Part shown: positions 1-9,540 of the stretch, one piece after another
How the letters are laid out: each line of letters starts with the position of its first letter
How positions within the stretch are numbered: position 1 is the first letter of the stretch
From: Streptomyces pluripotens
Lineage (GTDB): Bacteria > Actinomycetota > Actinomycetes > Streptomycetales > Streptomycetaceae
Assembly (NCBI RefSeq): GCF_000802245.2
Contig: NZ_CP021080.1
Location: 4,774,001-4,838,000 of the forward strand
Direction of reading: 5' to 3'
Length of the DNA: 64,000 nt
The notes under the pieces: generated by a model
What the model saw: only the letters and a program-made list of their open reading frames with translations
Told to the model about the DNA's origin: nothing
The model's database searches: none
Program-made: the position numbers and the translations under genes

Positions 1-758
<758 letters not shown>

Positions 759-811
759 CGGGTGATTCCTTGATCGGCTGAACCGCTGGTCAGATCATGA
801 AACCCCAGGTC

Positions 812-842
812 AGGGGCCAGATCGCAAGGTCTGGCCCCTTCT
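812..842 (+). terminator. Terminator downstream of ychF, inside E1
   Basis: A perfect 10-base stem (aggggccaga / tctggcccct) with an 8-base loop is followed by a short T-rich run, 54 bases after the ychF stop. It belongs to E1, so the element supplies a replacement terminator. Confidence 0.65.
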
Positions 843-879
843 TGCTTTCTCGGGCTGATTCCGGGCTTTTCCTGGGAGC

Positions 880-898
880 GTGCTGACTTGGTGCTGAC
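880..898 (+). promoter_or_regulatory. Putative integrase arm-type site, left
   Basis: gtgctgacttggtgctgac contains two gtgctgac units. The identical 19 bases occur at 13147-13165, between the int stop and att2. A third gtgctgac unit starts at 13128. Paired distal repeats near both att sites are typical of tyrosine-integrase arm sites; the role is inferred. Confidence 0.5.
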
Positions 899-1124
899 CC
901 GCTGACGGTGCCCGTACCGGTCCTGACCTGGGGCTACATCCGGGCTATGAGGGCAAGGCAGGGACCTGCGCACGCCTTCGGTCGGGGCTGCTCCCGGGTG
1001 CGGGATCTCTGACGACCGGGTGCCTGCCGGGTTTCCTGTTCTGGAAAGCCGGGGAGCTTGACCCGGAAGTTGGCAGGTCGGGAGCATCGGGCTTGACCAA
1101 GCTGCCGACAGGAGGGGGAAAGCC

Positions 1125-1340
1125 GTGGGCGCACCGCTGCGGAAGCTCTCGGGAGACCCGGACTGCAAGAACGGCACCTGCCCCACCCTGTGGGGCACAG
1201 CCGACGGGAAGGACTACGTCGTGCAGGGTTACGTGATCAACGACCCTGAGCGCCTGGCACAACTCGACCTGCCCGAGGGCGAGACGGCGGTCATGGTCCC
1301 CGCGGCCGTGCTGGAGGAGTACTTCCGTGCTCACCGGTGA
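1125..1340 (+). CDS. Small hypothetical protein of a WhiJ-like locus
   Basis: 71 residues, GTG start with a strong aggaggggg ribosome site 7 bases upstream. It has a CxxxxC pair near the N-terminus (DCKNGTCPT). I do not recognise a named domain. It overlaps the next gene by 14 bases, and the three genes to 2666 form one translationally coupled unit: small protein, DUF6879, XRE/DUF5753. This arrangement is repeated in many Streptomyces loci related to whiJ. No function is assigned. Confidence 0.6.
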   Translation: MGAPLRKLSGDPDCKNGTCPTLWGTADGKDYVVQGYVINDPERLAQLDLPEGETAVMVPAAVLEEYFRAHR

Positions 1341-1836
1341 GGGGTTCGGGCGCCTCTTCGAAACGTTCGAGCGGACCGCGTTCCGGCTGGAGACGCTGGC
1401 CGAGTACGACGTGGAGGAGGAGCGCGAGGAGATCGCGCGCTTCCTGGCCGGCGAGGACATGGGGCCGGAGTGGGACGACAACCCGTGGGTGCGGTCCATG
1501 GCCGACAAGGGCAAGCAAGTATCCCGTGTCCACGTCCTGCGCTCTCCGCTGACCGACTACCTGCGCTACGAGCTGGCGGCCTACCCCGGCAACATCAAGG
1601 CCGGGGAGTCGATCGGCATCATCGACCTTGCCGAACAAGACGTGGAGGGTCTGCCCGACCACGACTTCTGGCTCTTCGACGACCGCGACGTGTACCGGAT
1701 GCACTACACCCCCGAGGGCCGGTTCCTCGGCGGTGAACTCCTGCCCGCCGACCGCCTCCCGGAGTACCGGGGATACCGGGACCTGGCTCTCTCCCGGGCC
1801 GTGCTGTTCGCGACCTACTGGGAGCGGCACCACTGA
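1327..1836 (+). CDS. DUF6879 family protein
   Basis: 169 residues. The N-terminal pattern FGRLFETFERTAFRLETLAE and the later acidic FLAGEDMGPEWDDNPW and YLRYELAAY stretches match the DUF6879 proteins that sit beside XRE/DUF5753 regulators in Streptomyces. It overlaps its upstream neighbour by 14 bases and its stop overlaps the proposed start of the regulator. Such partners are thought to modulate the neighbouring DNA-binding protein; that is family knowledge, not shown here. Confidence 0.7.
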   Translation: MLTGEGFGRLFETFERTAFRLETLAEYDVEEEREEIARFLAGEDMGPEWDDNPWVRSMADKGKQVSRVHVLRSPLTDYLRYELAAYPGNIKAGESIGIIDLAEQDVEGLPDHDFWLFDDRDVYRMHYTPEGRFLGGELLPADRLPEYRGYRDLALSRAVLFATYWERHH

Positions 1837-2666
1837 CCACTGAATCCCTCGGAAGAGCACTGCGGACACTGCGCGAGGCATCGGGACTGACCGGCAGCGC
1901 AGTGGCTCGTAGGGCTTCCATGTCCGCAGCCAAGCTCTCGAAGATCGAGAACGGCCGGACCATGCCCACGGTGCAGGACGTCGACCTCGTCCTGTCCGCC
2001 CTCGGGGTGTCTGAGGAGGCCAAGGAACAGTTCCTCGCGGCGGCCCGAGTCAAGGCCACGGAAGCCACGGCGTGGCGCCTGCTGCGCCGTATGGGGGCGT
2101 GGAAGCACCAGAACACGATCAAGGGCATCGAGGCCAACACGAAGGCACTCAGGCTGTTTCAGGGGCAGCTCATCCCTGGCCTTCTTCAGACTCCTGAGTA
2201 CGCCACGGCGGTGTTCTCACTGCCTCCGGCTCTGCCGGACGAGACCAAGGCGCGGACGGTGGTGGCCCGGCTGGAGCGGCAGGCCGTGTTGTACGAGGAG
2301 GGGCGCTCGTTCCACTTCGTCATCTGCGAGCACGTACTGCGGTGGCTGATCTGCGAGCCGGCCGTCATGGCCGTACAGCTCGACCGGCTCGCGTCCCTGT
2401 CACGGCTCCCCGCCGTGTCCATCGGCGTCGTCCCTCAAACGGGCCGGAAGCCGGACTTCCCCATGACCTGTTTCAGCATCCACGACGACAGCCTCGTCAT
2501 CGTCGAGACCTTCCACTCGGAGGTGACAACGCGGGACCCGCGGGACGTCCAGACGTACGTTGACACGTTCGACAGGTTCGCCGCGGTGGCGCTTTACGGC
2601 GACGACATGCGCAGTCTCGTCGAGGGCGTCCGGGATGAGTTCTTGCGGCAACAGGAAAGACGGTAG
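1833..2666 (+). CDS. XRE-family regulator with DUF5753 (WhiJ-like)
   Basis: An N-terminal helix-turn-helix (LGRALRTLREASGL, then SAAKLSKIENGR) is followed by a DUF5753-type sensory domain with LIPGLLQTPEYA and the late FSIHDDSLVIVETF segment. I set the start at CTG 1833, overlapping the DUF6879 stop. The first GTG (1902) would cut off helix 1 of the DNA-binding domain, and no ATG, GTG or TTG lies in frame between. A gggag ribosome site lies about 9 bases upstream of 1833. Length 277 residues, normal for WhiJ paralogues. Likely regulates its own locus or the element. Confidence 0.8.
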   Translation: MTTESLGRALRTLREASGLTGSAVARRASMSAAKLSKIENGRTMPTVQDVDLVLSALGVSEEAKEQFLAAARVKATEATAWRLLRRMGAWKHQNTIKGIEANTKALRLFQGQLIPGLLQTPEYATAVFSLPPALPDETKARTVVARLERQAVLYEEGRSFHFVICEHVLRWLICEPAVMAVQLDRLASLSRLPAVSIGVVPQTGRKPDFPMTCFSIHDDSLVIVETFHSEVTTRDPRDVQTYVDTFDRFAAVALYGDDMRSLVEGVRDEFLRQQERR

Positions 2667-2726
2667 GAACGCTCGGCCAGAGCCCCAAGGATGGATTGGC
2701 AGCGAGATCCAAGCCGGGGAGTAGCC

Positions 2727-2930
2727 ATGCCAACGACCGTGACCACGCAGTCAGGACCCGTGAACCTGCCACTTCCACTGACGCCTCCGGAACCGGTACG
2801 GGGGTGCGACGTATGCGCCGCACTCGTAGGACAACGGCAGGAGGCGCGAGACAGGGGAGACCTGTCCGCGGCCACGGACGCCGACGTCGAGATCCGAAGC
2901 CACCCGCACAAGACGCGAGGGCGCCGGTGA
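2727..2930 (+). CDS. Small hypothetical protein
   Basis: 67 residues from ATG 2727, chosen for the ggggag site 6 bases upstream. It has one CDVC motif in the middle and a basic tail. The stop overlaps the next start (ATGA-type), so it belongs to a chain of coupled small genes running to 3390. I do not recognise the family. Confidence 0.5.
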   Translation: MPTTVTTQSGPVNLPLPLTPPEPVRGCDVCAALVGQRQEARDRGDLSAATDADVEIRSHPHKTRGRR

Positions 2931-3151
2931 TGGACATGCAGACGTGGCGGGACAGCCGAGCAAGGGCCACTGAGGCAACCGAGGCACTGCGGGCGGCTCT
3001 TGCCGCCCTCGGCGCCCCTGAGAGCGTGTGGGGCAGCGTCCGCCCGATGGTCACCCACAAGGGCGCGGCGTACGTGCACATCGGCATGGTGCGAGCGGAC
3101 GTGGTGGAACAGATGGCAAAGGCCTTGAGGGCACCGGAGAACGCTTCGTGA
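2930..3151 (+). CDS. Small hypothetical protein
   Basis: 73 residues beginning MDMQTWRDSRARA, from an ATG that shares a base with the preceding stop. It has an alanine-rich helical N-terminal half, then a strand-like segment (AAYVHIGMVRADVVEQMAKAL). Its own stop overlaps the next GTG, so translation of the three small genes appears coupled. Family not recognised. Confidence 0.5.
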   Translation: MDMQTWRDSRARATEATEALRAALAALGAPESVWGSVRPMVTHKGAAYVHIGMVRADVVEQMAKALRAPENAS

Positions 3152-3390
3152 CCCGCTCTGTCCTGCGATTCGTGAAGCACCGGATCACACAGCAGCCAGG
3201 CACTGACGTCACCTTCGCGGCCGAGTGCATGGCGTGCGAGTGGAAGGTGAAGCCGTCGGCCGATGGCGCAGCGGTGGACATCGACTGCATGAGCCATACC
3301 GGTCGGACGGGACACCCGGAGTTTCGGCGCACCTGTACCTCCTTCGCCATGGTGACCAGGGTCGGTACGGAAGCCGCCTCGGCTCGTTGA
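3148..3390 (+). CDS. DUF7848-like small protein
   Basis: 80 residues from GTG 3148, overlapping the upstream stop by 3 bases. The pattern SVLRFVKHRITQ, CMACEWK, then HTGRTGH and FRRTCTSFAMV resembles a family of about 80-residue Streptomyces proteins I know as DUF7848. Cysteines in CMAC could bind a metal. These genes usually sit next to WhiJ-like regulators, as here. Function unknown. Confidence 0.55.
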   Translation: MTRSVLRFVKHRITQQPGTDVTFAAECMACEWKVKPSADGAAVDIDCMSHTGRTGHPEFRRTCTSFAMVTRVGTEAASAR

Positions 3391-3465
3391 ACACCGGCGA
3401 GGTGCGAGTGCTGGACGAAGTCCCGCACGTAACGATGGACGAACGGAAATGCGGGAGGCCAACTC

Positions 3466-3672
3466 ATGGTGCAGATGCCGGTACCGGAGCATGATGAACC
3501 CGAAGGAGAGCCGCTGGCCGAGCGGCCTGAGGTCATCAGCTACCGGTCGACGACCAACCCCCAGATAGCGGTGGAGTGGCGCAGGGTCAAGTGGTCGAAG
3601 GAGGAGCGGCTCCGTCTTGCTCGCATTCTCTTCAAGGGCCTGCCGGGCTTCGAGGAACCACCCGTTCGCTGA
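3466..3672 (+). CDS. Small hypothetical protein
   Basis: 68 residues from ATG 3466 with a gggagg site upstream. It has an acidic N-terminal third (PEHDEPEGEPLAERPE), then a basic amphipathic segment. No recognised domain. It is the last gene of the rightward small-gene run. Confidence 0.45.
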   Translation: MVQMPVPEHDEPEGEPLAERPEVISYRSTTNPQIAVEWRRVKWSKEERLRLARILFKGLPGFEEPPVR

Positions 3673-3806
3673 CGTCGCGCGACGTCAGGCAGGAGTCGGC
3701 CGCGCCAGTGCCCTGGAAGCCGAGATTGGCGAAGGGGTGGGGGTATGCCCCCTTGGGCGACCGGCGCGCACCGCCGAGTCTTAGCGGCCAAGATTGCGCC
3801 ACGGTT

Positions 3807-4022
3807 TCAGGGGCGATCTGAGGGGATGACCCGCAGAGTGCCGGCGAGGGCCTGGCGGACGTGGTCGGCAGTCAGGACCGTGCCAGGGTTGGCGGCGGCG
3901 AACAGACGCAGCCGGCCGAGCGGGGAGTCGGCAGGCGGGGGCGCATCCGCCAGCTCGGCGCCGGCGATCTGGAGGGCGAAGCGGAGGTCGGTGTCGTCCG
4001 GGTCGACGTGATGGTTGGACAT
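3807..4022 (-). CDS. Small hypothetical protein
   Basis: 71 residues from the ATG at 4022, beginning MSNHHVDPDDTDLRFALQIA and predicted largely helical. The gene is divergent from the restriction-modification gene, with about 220 bases between. The ribosome site is weak. Codon use fits the neighbourhood, but no family is recognised. Confidence 0.4.
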   Translation of the reverse strand: MSNHHVDPDDTDLRFALQIAGAELADAPPPADSPLGRLRLFAAANPGTVLTADHVRQALAGTLRVIPSDRP

Positions 4023-4244
4023 CGCCCCAAGGTACGCTCGGGAGGTTTGCCGTCTTCGGGATTCTGGGCCGCTGTGCGGCTGTCTCGCGGCCGAGGTTCC
4101 TGACCGCCGCGTTCTTGCCAGCCGAGAGCGCGTCACGGTTTTAGGGCCGATCTGGCCCTCCGCCCTGGGGCTCACCAGTAGGGTTGTGAAGATTCTGGTG
4201 TGAGGCATGCGGCGCGCGGACGGGCGCGCTGCTGAGTTGATGGG

Positions 4245-7200
4245 GTGGGGAGCGCGTTGGCTGCGACCACGACGACGGTGCACGACGTACTCAGGGCGAT
4301 TCGTCACGGAGCCACCGGGAACCGGGACCGGGGCACCCGTTTCGAAGAACTCATGGTCCAGTACCTCAGCACCGATCCGCAGTGGACCGAGCAGTTCACC
4401 CGGGTGTGGATGTGGGCCGACTGGCCGGGCGCGGAGCAGGACAAGCGGGACACCGGTATCGACCTGGTTGCACAGGACCGTGGGACCGGCGAGTTCTGCG
4501 CGATCCAATGCAAGTTCTACGAGCCGCATCACACGGTCCGCAAGGAGGACATCGACTCCTTCTTCACGGCCTCCGGCAAGGGTCCTTTCACCCGTCGGGT
4601 GATCATCTCCACGACGGACAAGTGGAGTGACAACGCCGAAGCCGCGCTCGATGGCCAGCAGATCCCGGTCACCCGGATAGGACTGGCCGACATCGCGAAC
4701 AGTGCTGTCGAGTGGCACCTGCCCGCGGAGGGCATCGACCACGAAGTCCAGATGACGCTGCGGGATAAGAAGAGTCCGCGCCCCCACCAGAAGGCGGCGA
4801 TCGATGATGTCTTCGCTGGCTTTGTCGAGCGCGACCGTGGCAAGCTCATCATGGCCTGCGGCACCGGCAAGACCTTCACCAGCCTGAAGATCGCCGAACG
4901 GCTTCAGCAGGAGCGGGCCGAGGCTGGGCAGGGTGAGCACACCACCGTCCTGTTCTTGGTGCCCTCTATCGCCCTCCTCTCGCAGTCGCTGCGTGAGTGG
5001 TCGTATGAGTCTGAGGTCCCGCTACGTGCCTTCGCGGTCTGCTCCGACGCCCAGGTCGGCAAGCAGAAGGCCCAGGGTGATGACAAAGACATGTCCACCC
5101 ACGACCTCGCTCTGCCGGCGACTACCAGCCCCGACCGGCTGATCGCACAGATGGCCAGTGTCGAGGCCGTGCCGGGCCTGACGGTGGTGTTCTCGACCTA
5201 TCAGTCGATCGCCACCATCTCCGCCGCTCAGAAGCAGGGCCTGCCGCGGTTCGACCTGATCCTGTGCGATGAGGCCCACCGCACCACCGGTGTCACCCTG
5301 TCCGGTCACGACGAGTCCGCGTTCGTCCGCGTCCACGACGACAACTTCATCGGCGCCGACCGCCGCCTGTACATGACCGCTACCCCCCGCGTGTACAGCG
5401 ACGACACCAAGCAGGAAGCCAAGGGCGCCTCCGCGGCCGTCGCCTCGATGGATGACGAGACCAAGTACGGTCCCGAGTTCCACCGCCTCGGCTTCGGCAA
5501 GGCTGTTGGGCAGGGGCTGCTTACCGACTACAAGGTCCTCATCCTCACCATCGACGAGGGCGTGGTTGCCAAGACCCTTCAGGAAGGTTTCGCCGGCGGC
5601 GACTCCGAACTGCGGCTCGACGATGCCGCGAAGATCATCGGCTGCTGGAACGCCCTGGCCAAGCGCACCGGCACCTTCGCTGATGGTTCCGGGTTTGGCA
5701 AGGACGAAGCACCGATGAAGCGGGCCGTCGCGTTCTCCCGATCCATCGCCGACTCCAAGGCCATCATGGAGCGGTTCAACGAGGTCGTCGATGCGTATGA
5801 CGACGCTGATGACGACGTCTTGCACTGCGAGGTTGAACACGTTGACGGCACGTTCAACACCCTGCGACGCAACCAGCTCCTCGACTGGCTCAAGCAGGAC
5901 CCTGGCCAGAACAACGCCCGCATCCTGTCCAACGCCCGTTGCCTGTCCGAAGGCGTGGACGTCCCCAGTCTCGACGCGGTGCTGTTCCTCAACCCGCGCA
6001 ACTCCGTCGTGGATGTCGTCCAGTCTGTTGGACGTGTCATGCGTGTTGCGCCGGGCAAGAACTACGGCTACATCATCTTGCCCGTAGCCGTCCCCGCCGG
6101 GGTCTCACCGGAGAAGGCCCTCGCGGACAACCAGCGTTTCAAGACCGTCTGGCAGGTCCTCCAGGCGCTGCGCGCCCACGACGACCGCTTCAACGCGACC
6201 GTCAACCAGATCGAGCTGAACAAGAAGAAGCCCGACATCATCGGCCACGGTCACATCGGTGCTGGCGACGAGGAGGTCGGCGACAAGGACGGATCCAGCA
6301 CCGCGGATAGTGCGAAGGCTGCGAAGAAGCAGGAAGCCCAGAACGCCCAGCACGTTCAGGACACCCTGTTCTCCATAAGCGACTGGCGCGAAGCGATCTA
6401 CGCCCGCATCGTCGACAAGGTCGGCGAGCGCCACTACTGGGAGGACTGGGCAAAGGACATCGCCCAGATCGCCGACCGCCATGTCACCCGCATCAAGGCC
6501 GCACTGGAGATCCCGGAGAAGAAGGCAACCTTCGAGGAGTTCGTCGGCGAGCTGCGCGCCACAATAAACCCTGGCATCACCGGTACCGACGCCATCGACA
6601 TGCTTGCGCAGCACATCATCACCAAGCCGGTCTTCGATGCCCTGTTCAAGGACTATGCGTTCGCCGAGCACAACCCGGTCTCCAAGGCCATGCAGCGCAT
6701 GCTCGACATTCTTGACGATCAGGGCCTGGAATCTGAGACCAAGACACTGGAGGACTTCTACCACTCGGTCCGTGTCCGGGCTGAAGGAATCGACAACCAC
6801 CAAGGCCGCCAGCGCGTCATCGTTGAGCTGTACGACAAGTTCTTCAAGACGGCGACGAAGAAGGCAGCCGAGGCCCTCGGTATCGTCTACACCCCGGTCG
6901 AGGTTGTCGACTTCATCATCCGCGCCACCGAGCAAGCGATGGCGAAGCACCTCGGCCGCTCGCTGAGCGACGAGGGTGTCCACATCCTCGACCCCTTCGT
7001 CGGCACCGGGACCTTCCCTGTACGCCTGCTCCAGTCCGGCCTGATCACGCAGGAAGACCTGCTCCGCAAGTACAGCAGGGAACTGCATGCCAACGAGATC
7101 GTGCTGCTCGCCTACTACATCGCTGCCGTGAACATCGAAGCGGCGTACATGGAGCTGGCTGGGAAGGAAGCGGAGTACCAGCCTTTCGAGGGCATCGTGC

Positions 7201-9152
7201 TGGCGGACACTTTCCAGCTTGCCGAGGGCCGGGCGGCGCAGCTTGAAGGTATGGATGTGCTGGCCGGTAACAGTGACCGAGCCAAGAAGCAGAAGGCCCA
7301 GCCCGTCATGGTCGTCATCGGCAACCCGCCCTACTCGGTGGGGCAGGAGAGCCAGAACGACGACAACCAGAACGTGAAGTACGAGACCCTGGACGCTCGC
7401 ATCCAGGAGACGTATGCCGCCAAGTCGACGGCGACGAATAAGAACTCGCTCTACGACTCCTACATCCGTGCGATCCGCTGGGCCTCCGACCGCATCAAGG
7501 GTGAGGGTGTGGTCGCCTTCGTTTCCAACGGTGGATACATCGACGGCAACACGGCAGACGGTCTGCGTAAGTCGCTGGTCGAGGAATTCGACGCGATCTA
7601 CTGCTACAACCTGCGCGGCAACCAGCGTACGGCCGGGGAGCAGTCCCGTAAGGAAGGCGGAAAAATCTTCGGCTCGGGGAGCCGGAACACCGTCGCCATT
7701 TTGGTCCTGGTAAGGAGCGGGCAGAGCGTCGGTACGGTCGCGGGCTGCGAATTGTACTACCGAGACATCGGCGACTACCGCAGCCGCGAGGACAAGCTCC
7801 GCACCATCAGCACGCAAGACCTAAACACGGTAAAGTGGGAGCAACTCCAGTCGAACGCGGACGGAGACTGGATCAACCAGCGGGACGAGCGATTCGGCCA
7901 GTTCCAAGCCATCGGAGATAAGGACAAGAAGGCGGCGGAGAAATCAGTCTTCGCGATCTTCTCGCGTGGCCTAGAAACCGGTCGTGATGCATGGGTTTAC
8001 CGATTTTCGCGCTCGCACCTAGTCGAGGACGTTGAGGCGTCGATCGACTTTTATAACGAGCAAGTGTCGAGCTTTTCCAGGTATTGCAAGGTTCAGGGCA
8101 TCACTAGTCCGAGCTCGCGTGATGTAGACGCGTTTATTGATCGCGATGCTACGAAGATCAGCTGGAATCGTGTTGACAAAACCCGACTGGCCAGGGGGAC
8201 GCAGTATTCCTACCAGGGGGAGCGTGTGCGAACGGCTAGTTATCGCCCCTTCTCCAGCCAGTGGGTCTACTTTGACTCGCAGATGAACAGCTACCTCAAC
8301 CAGCTCCCACACATGTTCCCGACAGTGGAGCATGAAAACCTCGGCATCATGATGACGGGGGTGGGAGCTGCCATGGACTTCACTTCTCTGATAGTTGACC
8401 AGGTTCCCGACGTGGCGAACTATGGCGGCCAGACAAACGGCCAGTTCTTTCCTCGATACTCCTACCGGATGCTCAGCGCTGGAGATGACCTTTTCTCCCT
8501 TTCGGAAGATCAGGTAGGGTATGAGCGAGTCGACAACATCACCGATACAGCCTTGGCCAACTATCGTAAAGCGTATGCCGATCCGGCCATCATCAAGGAT
8601 GACATCTTCTACTACACCTACGGTTTGCTCCACTCCCCTCAGTACCGTGAGCGATTCGCCGCAGACCTGAAGAAGTCCCTTCCGCGTATTCCTAGGGTGC
8701 GGGACTTCCGTGGCTTTGCCGAGGCTGGCCGCAAGCTCGCCGACCTGCACCTCAACTATGAGCAGGCCGAGCCGTATAAGGGAATCGTCGAGACGGTGAC
8801 TGGTGACGCGTCCGCCACGCCCGCCGGGGAGCTGTACCGCGTCACCAAGATGAAGATCCCGAAGGTTAAGGGTCAGGCCGACCGCTCGACCATCGTCTAC
8901 AACAACCGGGTCAAGCTGACCAACATCCCGGAGGAGGCGTACCGCTACCAGCTCGGTGCTCGCTCCGCGATCGAGTGGATCATCGACCGCTATCAGGTCA
9001 AGGTGGACAAGGCGTCGGAGATTGTCAACGACCCCAACGACTGGTCCGACAACCCGCGCTACATCATCGACCTGCTCAAGCGGATCGTCACTGTCAGCCT
9101 GGATACGATGAAGATCGTGGATAGCCTCCCTGAGCTGGACATCCTGGAGTAG
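4245..9152 (+). CDS. Type ISP restriction-modification enzyme (single-chain nuclease-translocase-methyltransferase)
   Basis: 1635 residues with the module order of LlaBIII/LlaGI-type enzymes. There is an Mrr-like PD-(D/E)xK nuclease (TGID about residue 70, QCK about 88), then a superfamily 2 translocase with Walker A ACGTGKT (about 205), DEAH (about 342), TATPR and SVGRVMR. A coupler region leads to an N6-adenine methyltransferase with motif I DPFVGTGTF (about 916) and motif IV NPPY (about 1027), and a C-terminal target-recognition region. All catalytic motifs look intact. Such enzymes methylate one strand of an asymmetric site and cut after convergent translocation. The region coding for roughly residues 1200-1440 is lower in GC than the flanks, as expected for an exchangeable recognition domain. 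The GTG start is tentative; TTG 4257 is an alternative. Confidence 0.92.
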   Translation: MGSALAATTTTVHDVLRAIRHGATGNRDRGTRFEELMVQYLSTDPQWTEQFTRVWMWADWPGAEQDKRDTGIDLVAQDRGTGEFCAIQCKFYEPHHTVRKEDIDSFFTASGKGPFTRRVIISTTDKWSDNAEAALDGQQIPVTRIGLADIANSAVEWHLPAEGIDHEVQMTLRDKKSPRPHQKAAIDDVFAGFVERDRGKLIMACGTGKTFTSLKIAERLQQERAEAGQGEHTTVLFLVPSIALLSQSLREWSYESEVPLRAFAVCSDAQVGKQKAQGDDKDMSTHDLALPATTSPDRLIAQMASVEAVPGLTVVFSTYQSIATISAAQKQGLPRFDLILCDEAHRTTGVTLSGHDESAFVRVHDDNFIGADRRLYMTATPRVYSDDTKQEAKGASAAVASMDDETKYGPEFHRLGFGKAVGQGLLTDYKVLILTIDEGVVAKTLQEGFAGGDSELRLDDAAKIIGCWNALAKRTGTFADGSGFGKDEAPMKRAVAFSRSIADSKAIMERFNEVVDAYDDADDDVLHCEVEHVDGTFNTLRRNQLLDWLKQDPGQNNARILSNARCLSEGVDVPSLDAVLFLNPRNSVVDVVQSVGRVMRVAPGKNYGYIILPVAVPAGVSPEKALADNQRFKTVWQVLQALRAHDDRFNATVNQIELNKKKPDIIGHGHIGAGDEEVGDKDGSSTADSAKAAKKQEAQNAQHVQDTLFSISDWREAIYARIVDKVGERHYWEDWAKDIAQIADRHVTRIKAALEIPEKKATFEEFVGELRATINPGITGTDAIDMLAQHIITKPVFDALFKDYAFAEHNPVSKAMQRMLDILDDQGLESETKTLEDFYHSVRVRAEGIDNHQGRQRVIVELYDKFFKTATKKAAEALGIVYTPVEVVDFIIRATEQAMAKHLGRSLSDEGVHILDPFVGTGTFPVRLLQSGLITQEDLLRKYSRELHANEIVLLAYYIAAVNIEAAYMELAGKEAEYQPFEGIVLADTFQLAEGRAAQLEGMDVLAGNSDRAKKQKAQPVMVVIGNPPYSVGQESQNDDNQNVKYETLDARIQETYAAKSTATNKNSLYDSYIRAIRWASDRIKGEGVVAFVSNGGYIDGNTADGLRKSLVEEFDAIYCYNLRGNQRTAGEQSRKEGGKIFGSGSRNTVAILVLVRSGQSVGTVAGCELYYRDIGDYRSREDKLRTISTQDLNTVKWEQLQSNADGDWINQRDERFGQFQAIGDKDKKAAEKSVFAIFSRGLETGRDAWVYRFSRSHLVEDVEASIDFYNEQVSSFSRYCKVQGITSPSSRDVDAFIDRDATKISWNRVDKTRLARGTQYSYQGERVRTASYRPFSSQWVYFDSQMNSYLNQLPHMFPTVEHENLGIMMTGVGAAMDFTSLIVDQVPDVANYGGQTNGQFFPRYSYRMLSAGDDLFSLSEDQVGYERVDNITDTALANYRKAYADPAIIKDDIFYYTYGLLHSPQYRERFAADLKKSLPRIPRVRDFRGFAEAGRKLADLHLNYEQAEPYKGIVETVTGDASATPAGELYRVTKMKIPKVKGQADRSTIVYNNRVKLTNIPEEAYRYQLGARSAIEWIIDRYQVKVDKASEIVNDPNDWSDNPRYIIDLLKRIVTVSLDTMKIVDSLPELDILE

Positions 9153-9334
9153 CTGGATCCCAGCGTGACGGGGGAGGGCGTCGGCGCAGGGATCGGCCAA
9201 GACGTCTTGCCAGAGTGGGCCGCCTCGTCGGCCCCAGCGCAGCAGTCTGACAAAACGCCAGAAGACTAACGGGTTCGCGGCGTTAAACTCCCCGTGAGGG
9301 GCGGCGAGCCACGGACCATGTGGAGGGGACAAAG

Positions 9335-9478
9335 ATGAGCGCGAGCGGGACTCGCAGGTGTTCTTGGTGCGGCGAGGACGGGCACGACAAGCGGACGTGC
9401 GACGTCCCGCCCAACGCTGGGGAGTGCAGCGTGTGTCACAAGCACGGGCACGACAAGCGCAACTGCCCGGACAAGTGA
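9335..9478 (+). CDS. 47-residue protein with two CCHC zinc knuckles
   Basis: ATG 9335 follows a strong ggagggg site at 9322-9328. The product contains CSWCGEDGHDKRTC and CSVCHKHGHDKRNC, two copies of exactly C-x2-C-x4-H-x4-C, separated by a short DVPPNAGE linker. This spacing is the retroviral-type zinc knuckle, a single-stranded nucleic acid binding motif that is rare in bacteria. The gene lies 182 bases after the restriction-modification gene and ends just before a strong hairpin terminator. Role unknown; binding of element RNA or DNA is a guess. Confidence 0.75.
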   Translation: MSASGTRRCSWCGEDGHDKRTCDVPPNAGECSVCHKHGHDKRNCPDK

Positions 9479-9492
9479 ACCCCGAGCGGTAG

Positions 9493-9523
9493 AGCCCCTG
9501 CCACATCGCTTGTGGCAGGGGCT
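9493..9523 (+). terminator. Terminator after the zinc-knuckle gene
   Basis: A perfect 12-base stem, agcccctgccac / gtggcaggggct, with a 7-base loop, starts 14 bases after the stop. No T tract follows, which is common for Streptomyces terminators. Confidence 0.75.
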
Positions 9524-9540
9524 GTACGTGGGGCTCGGTA

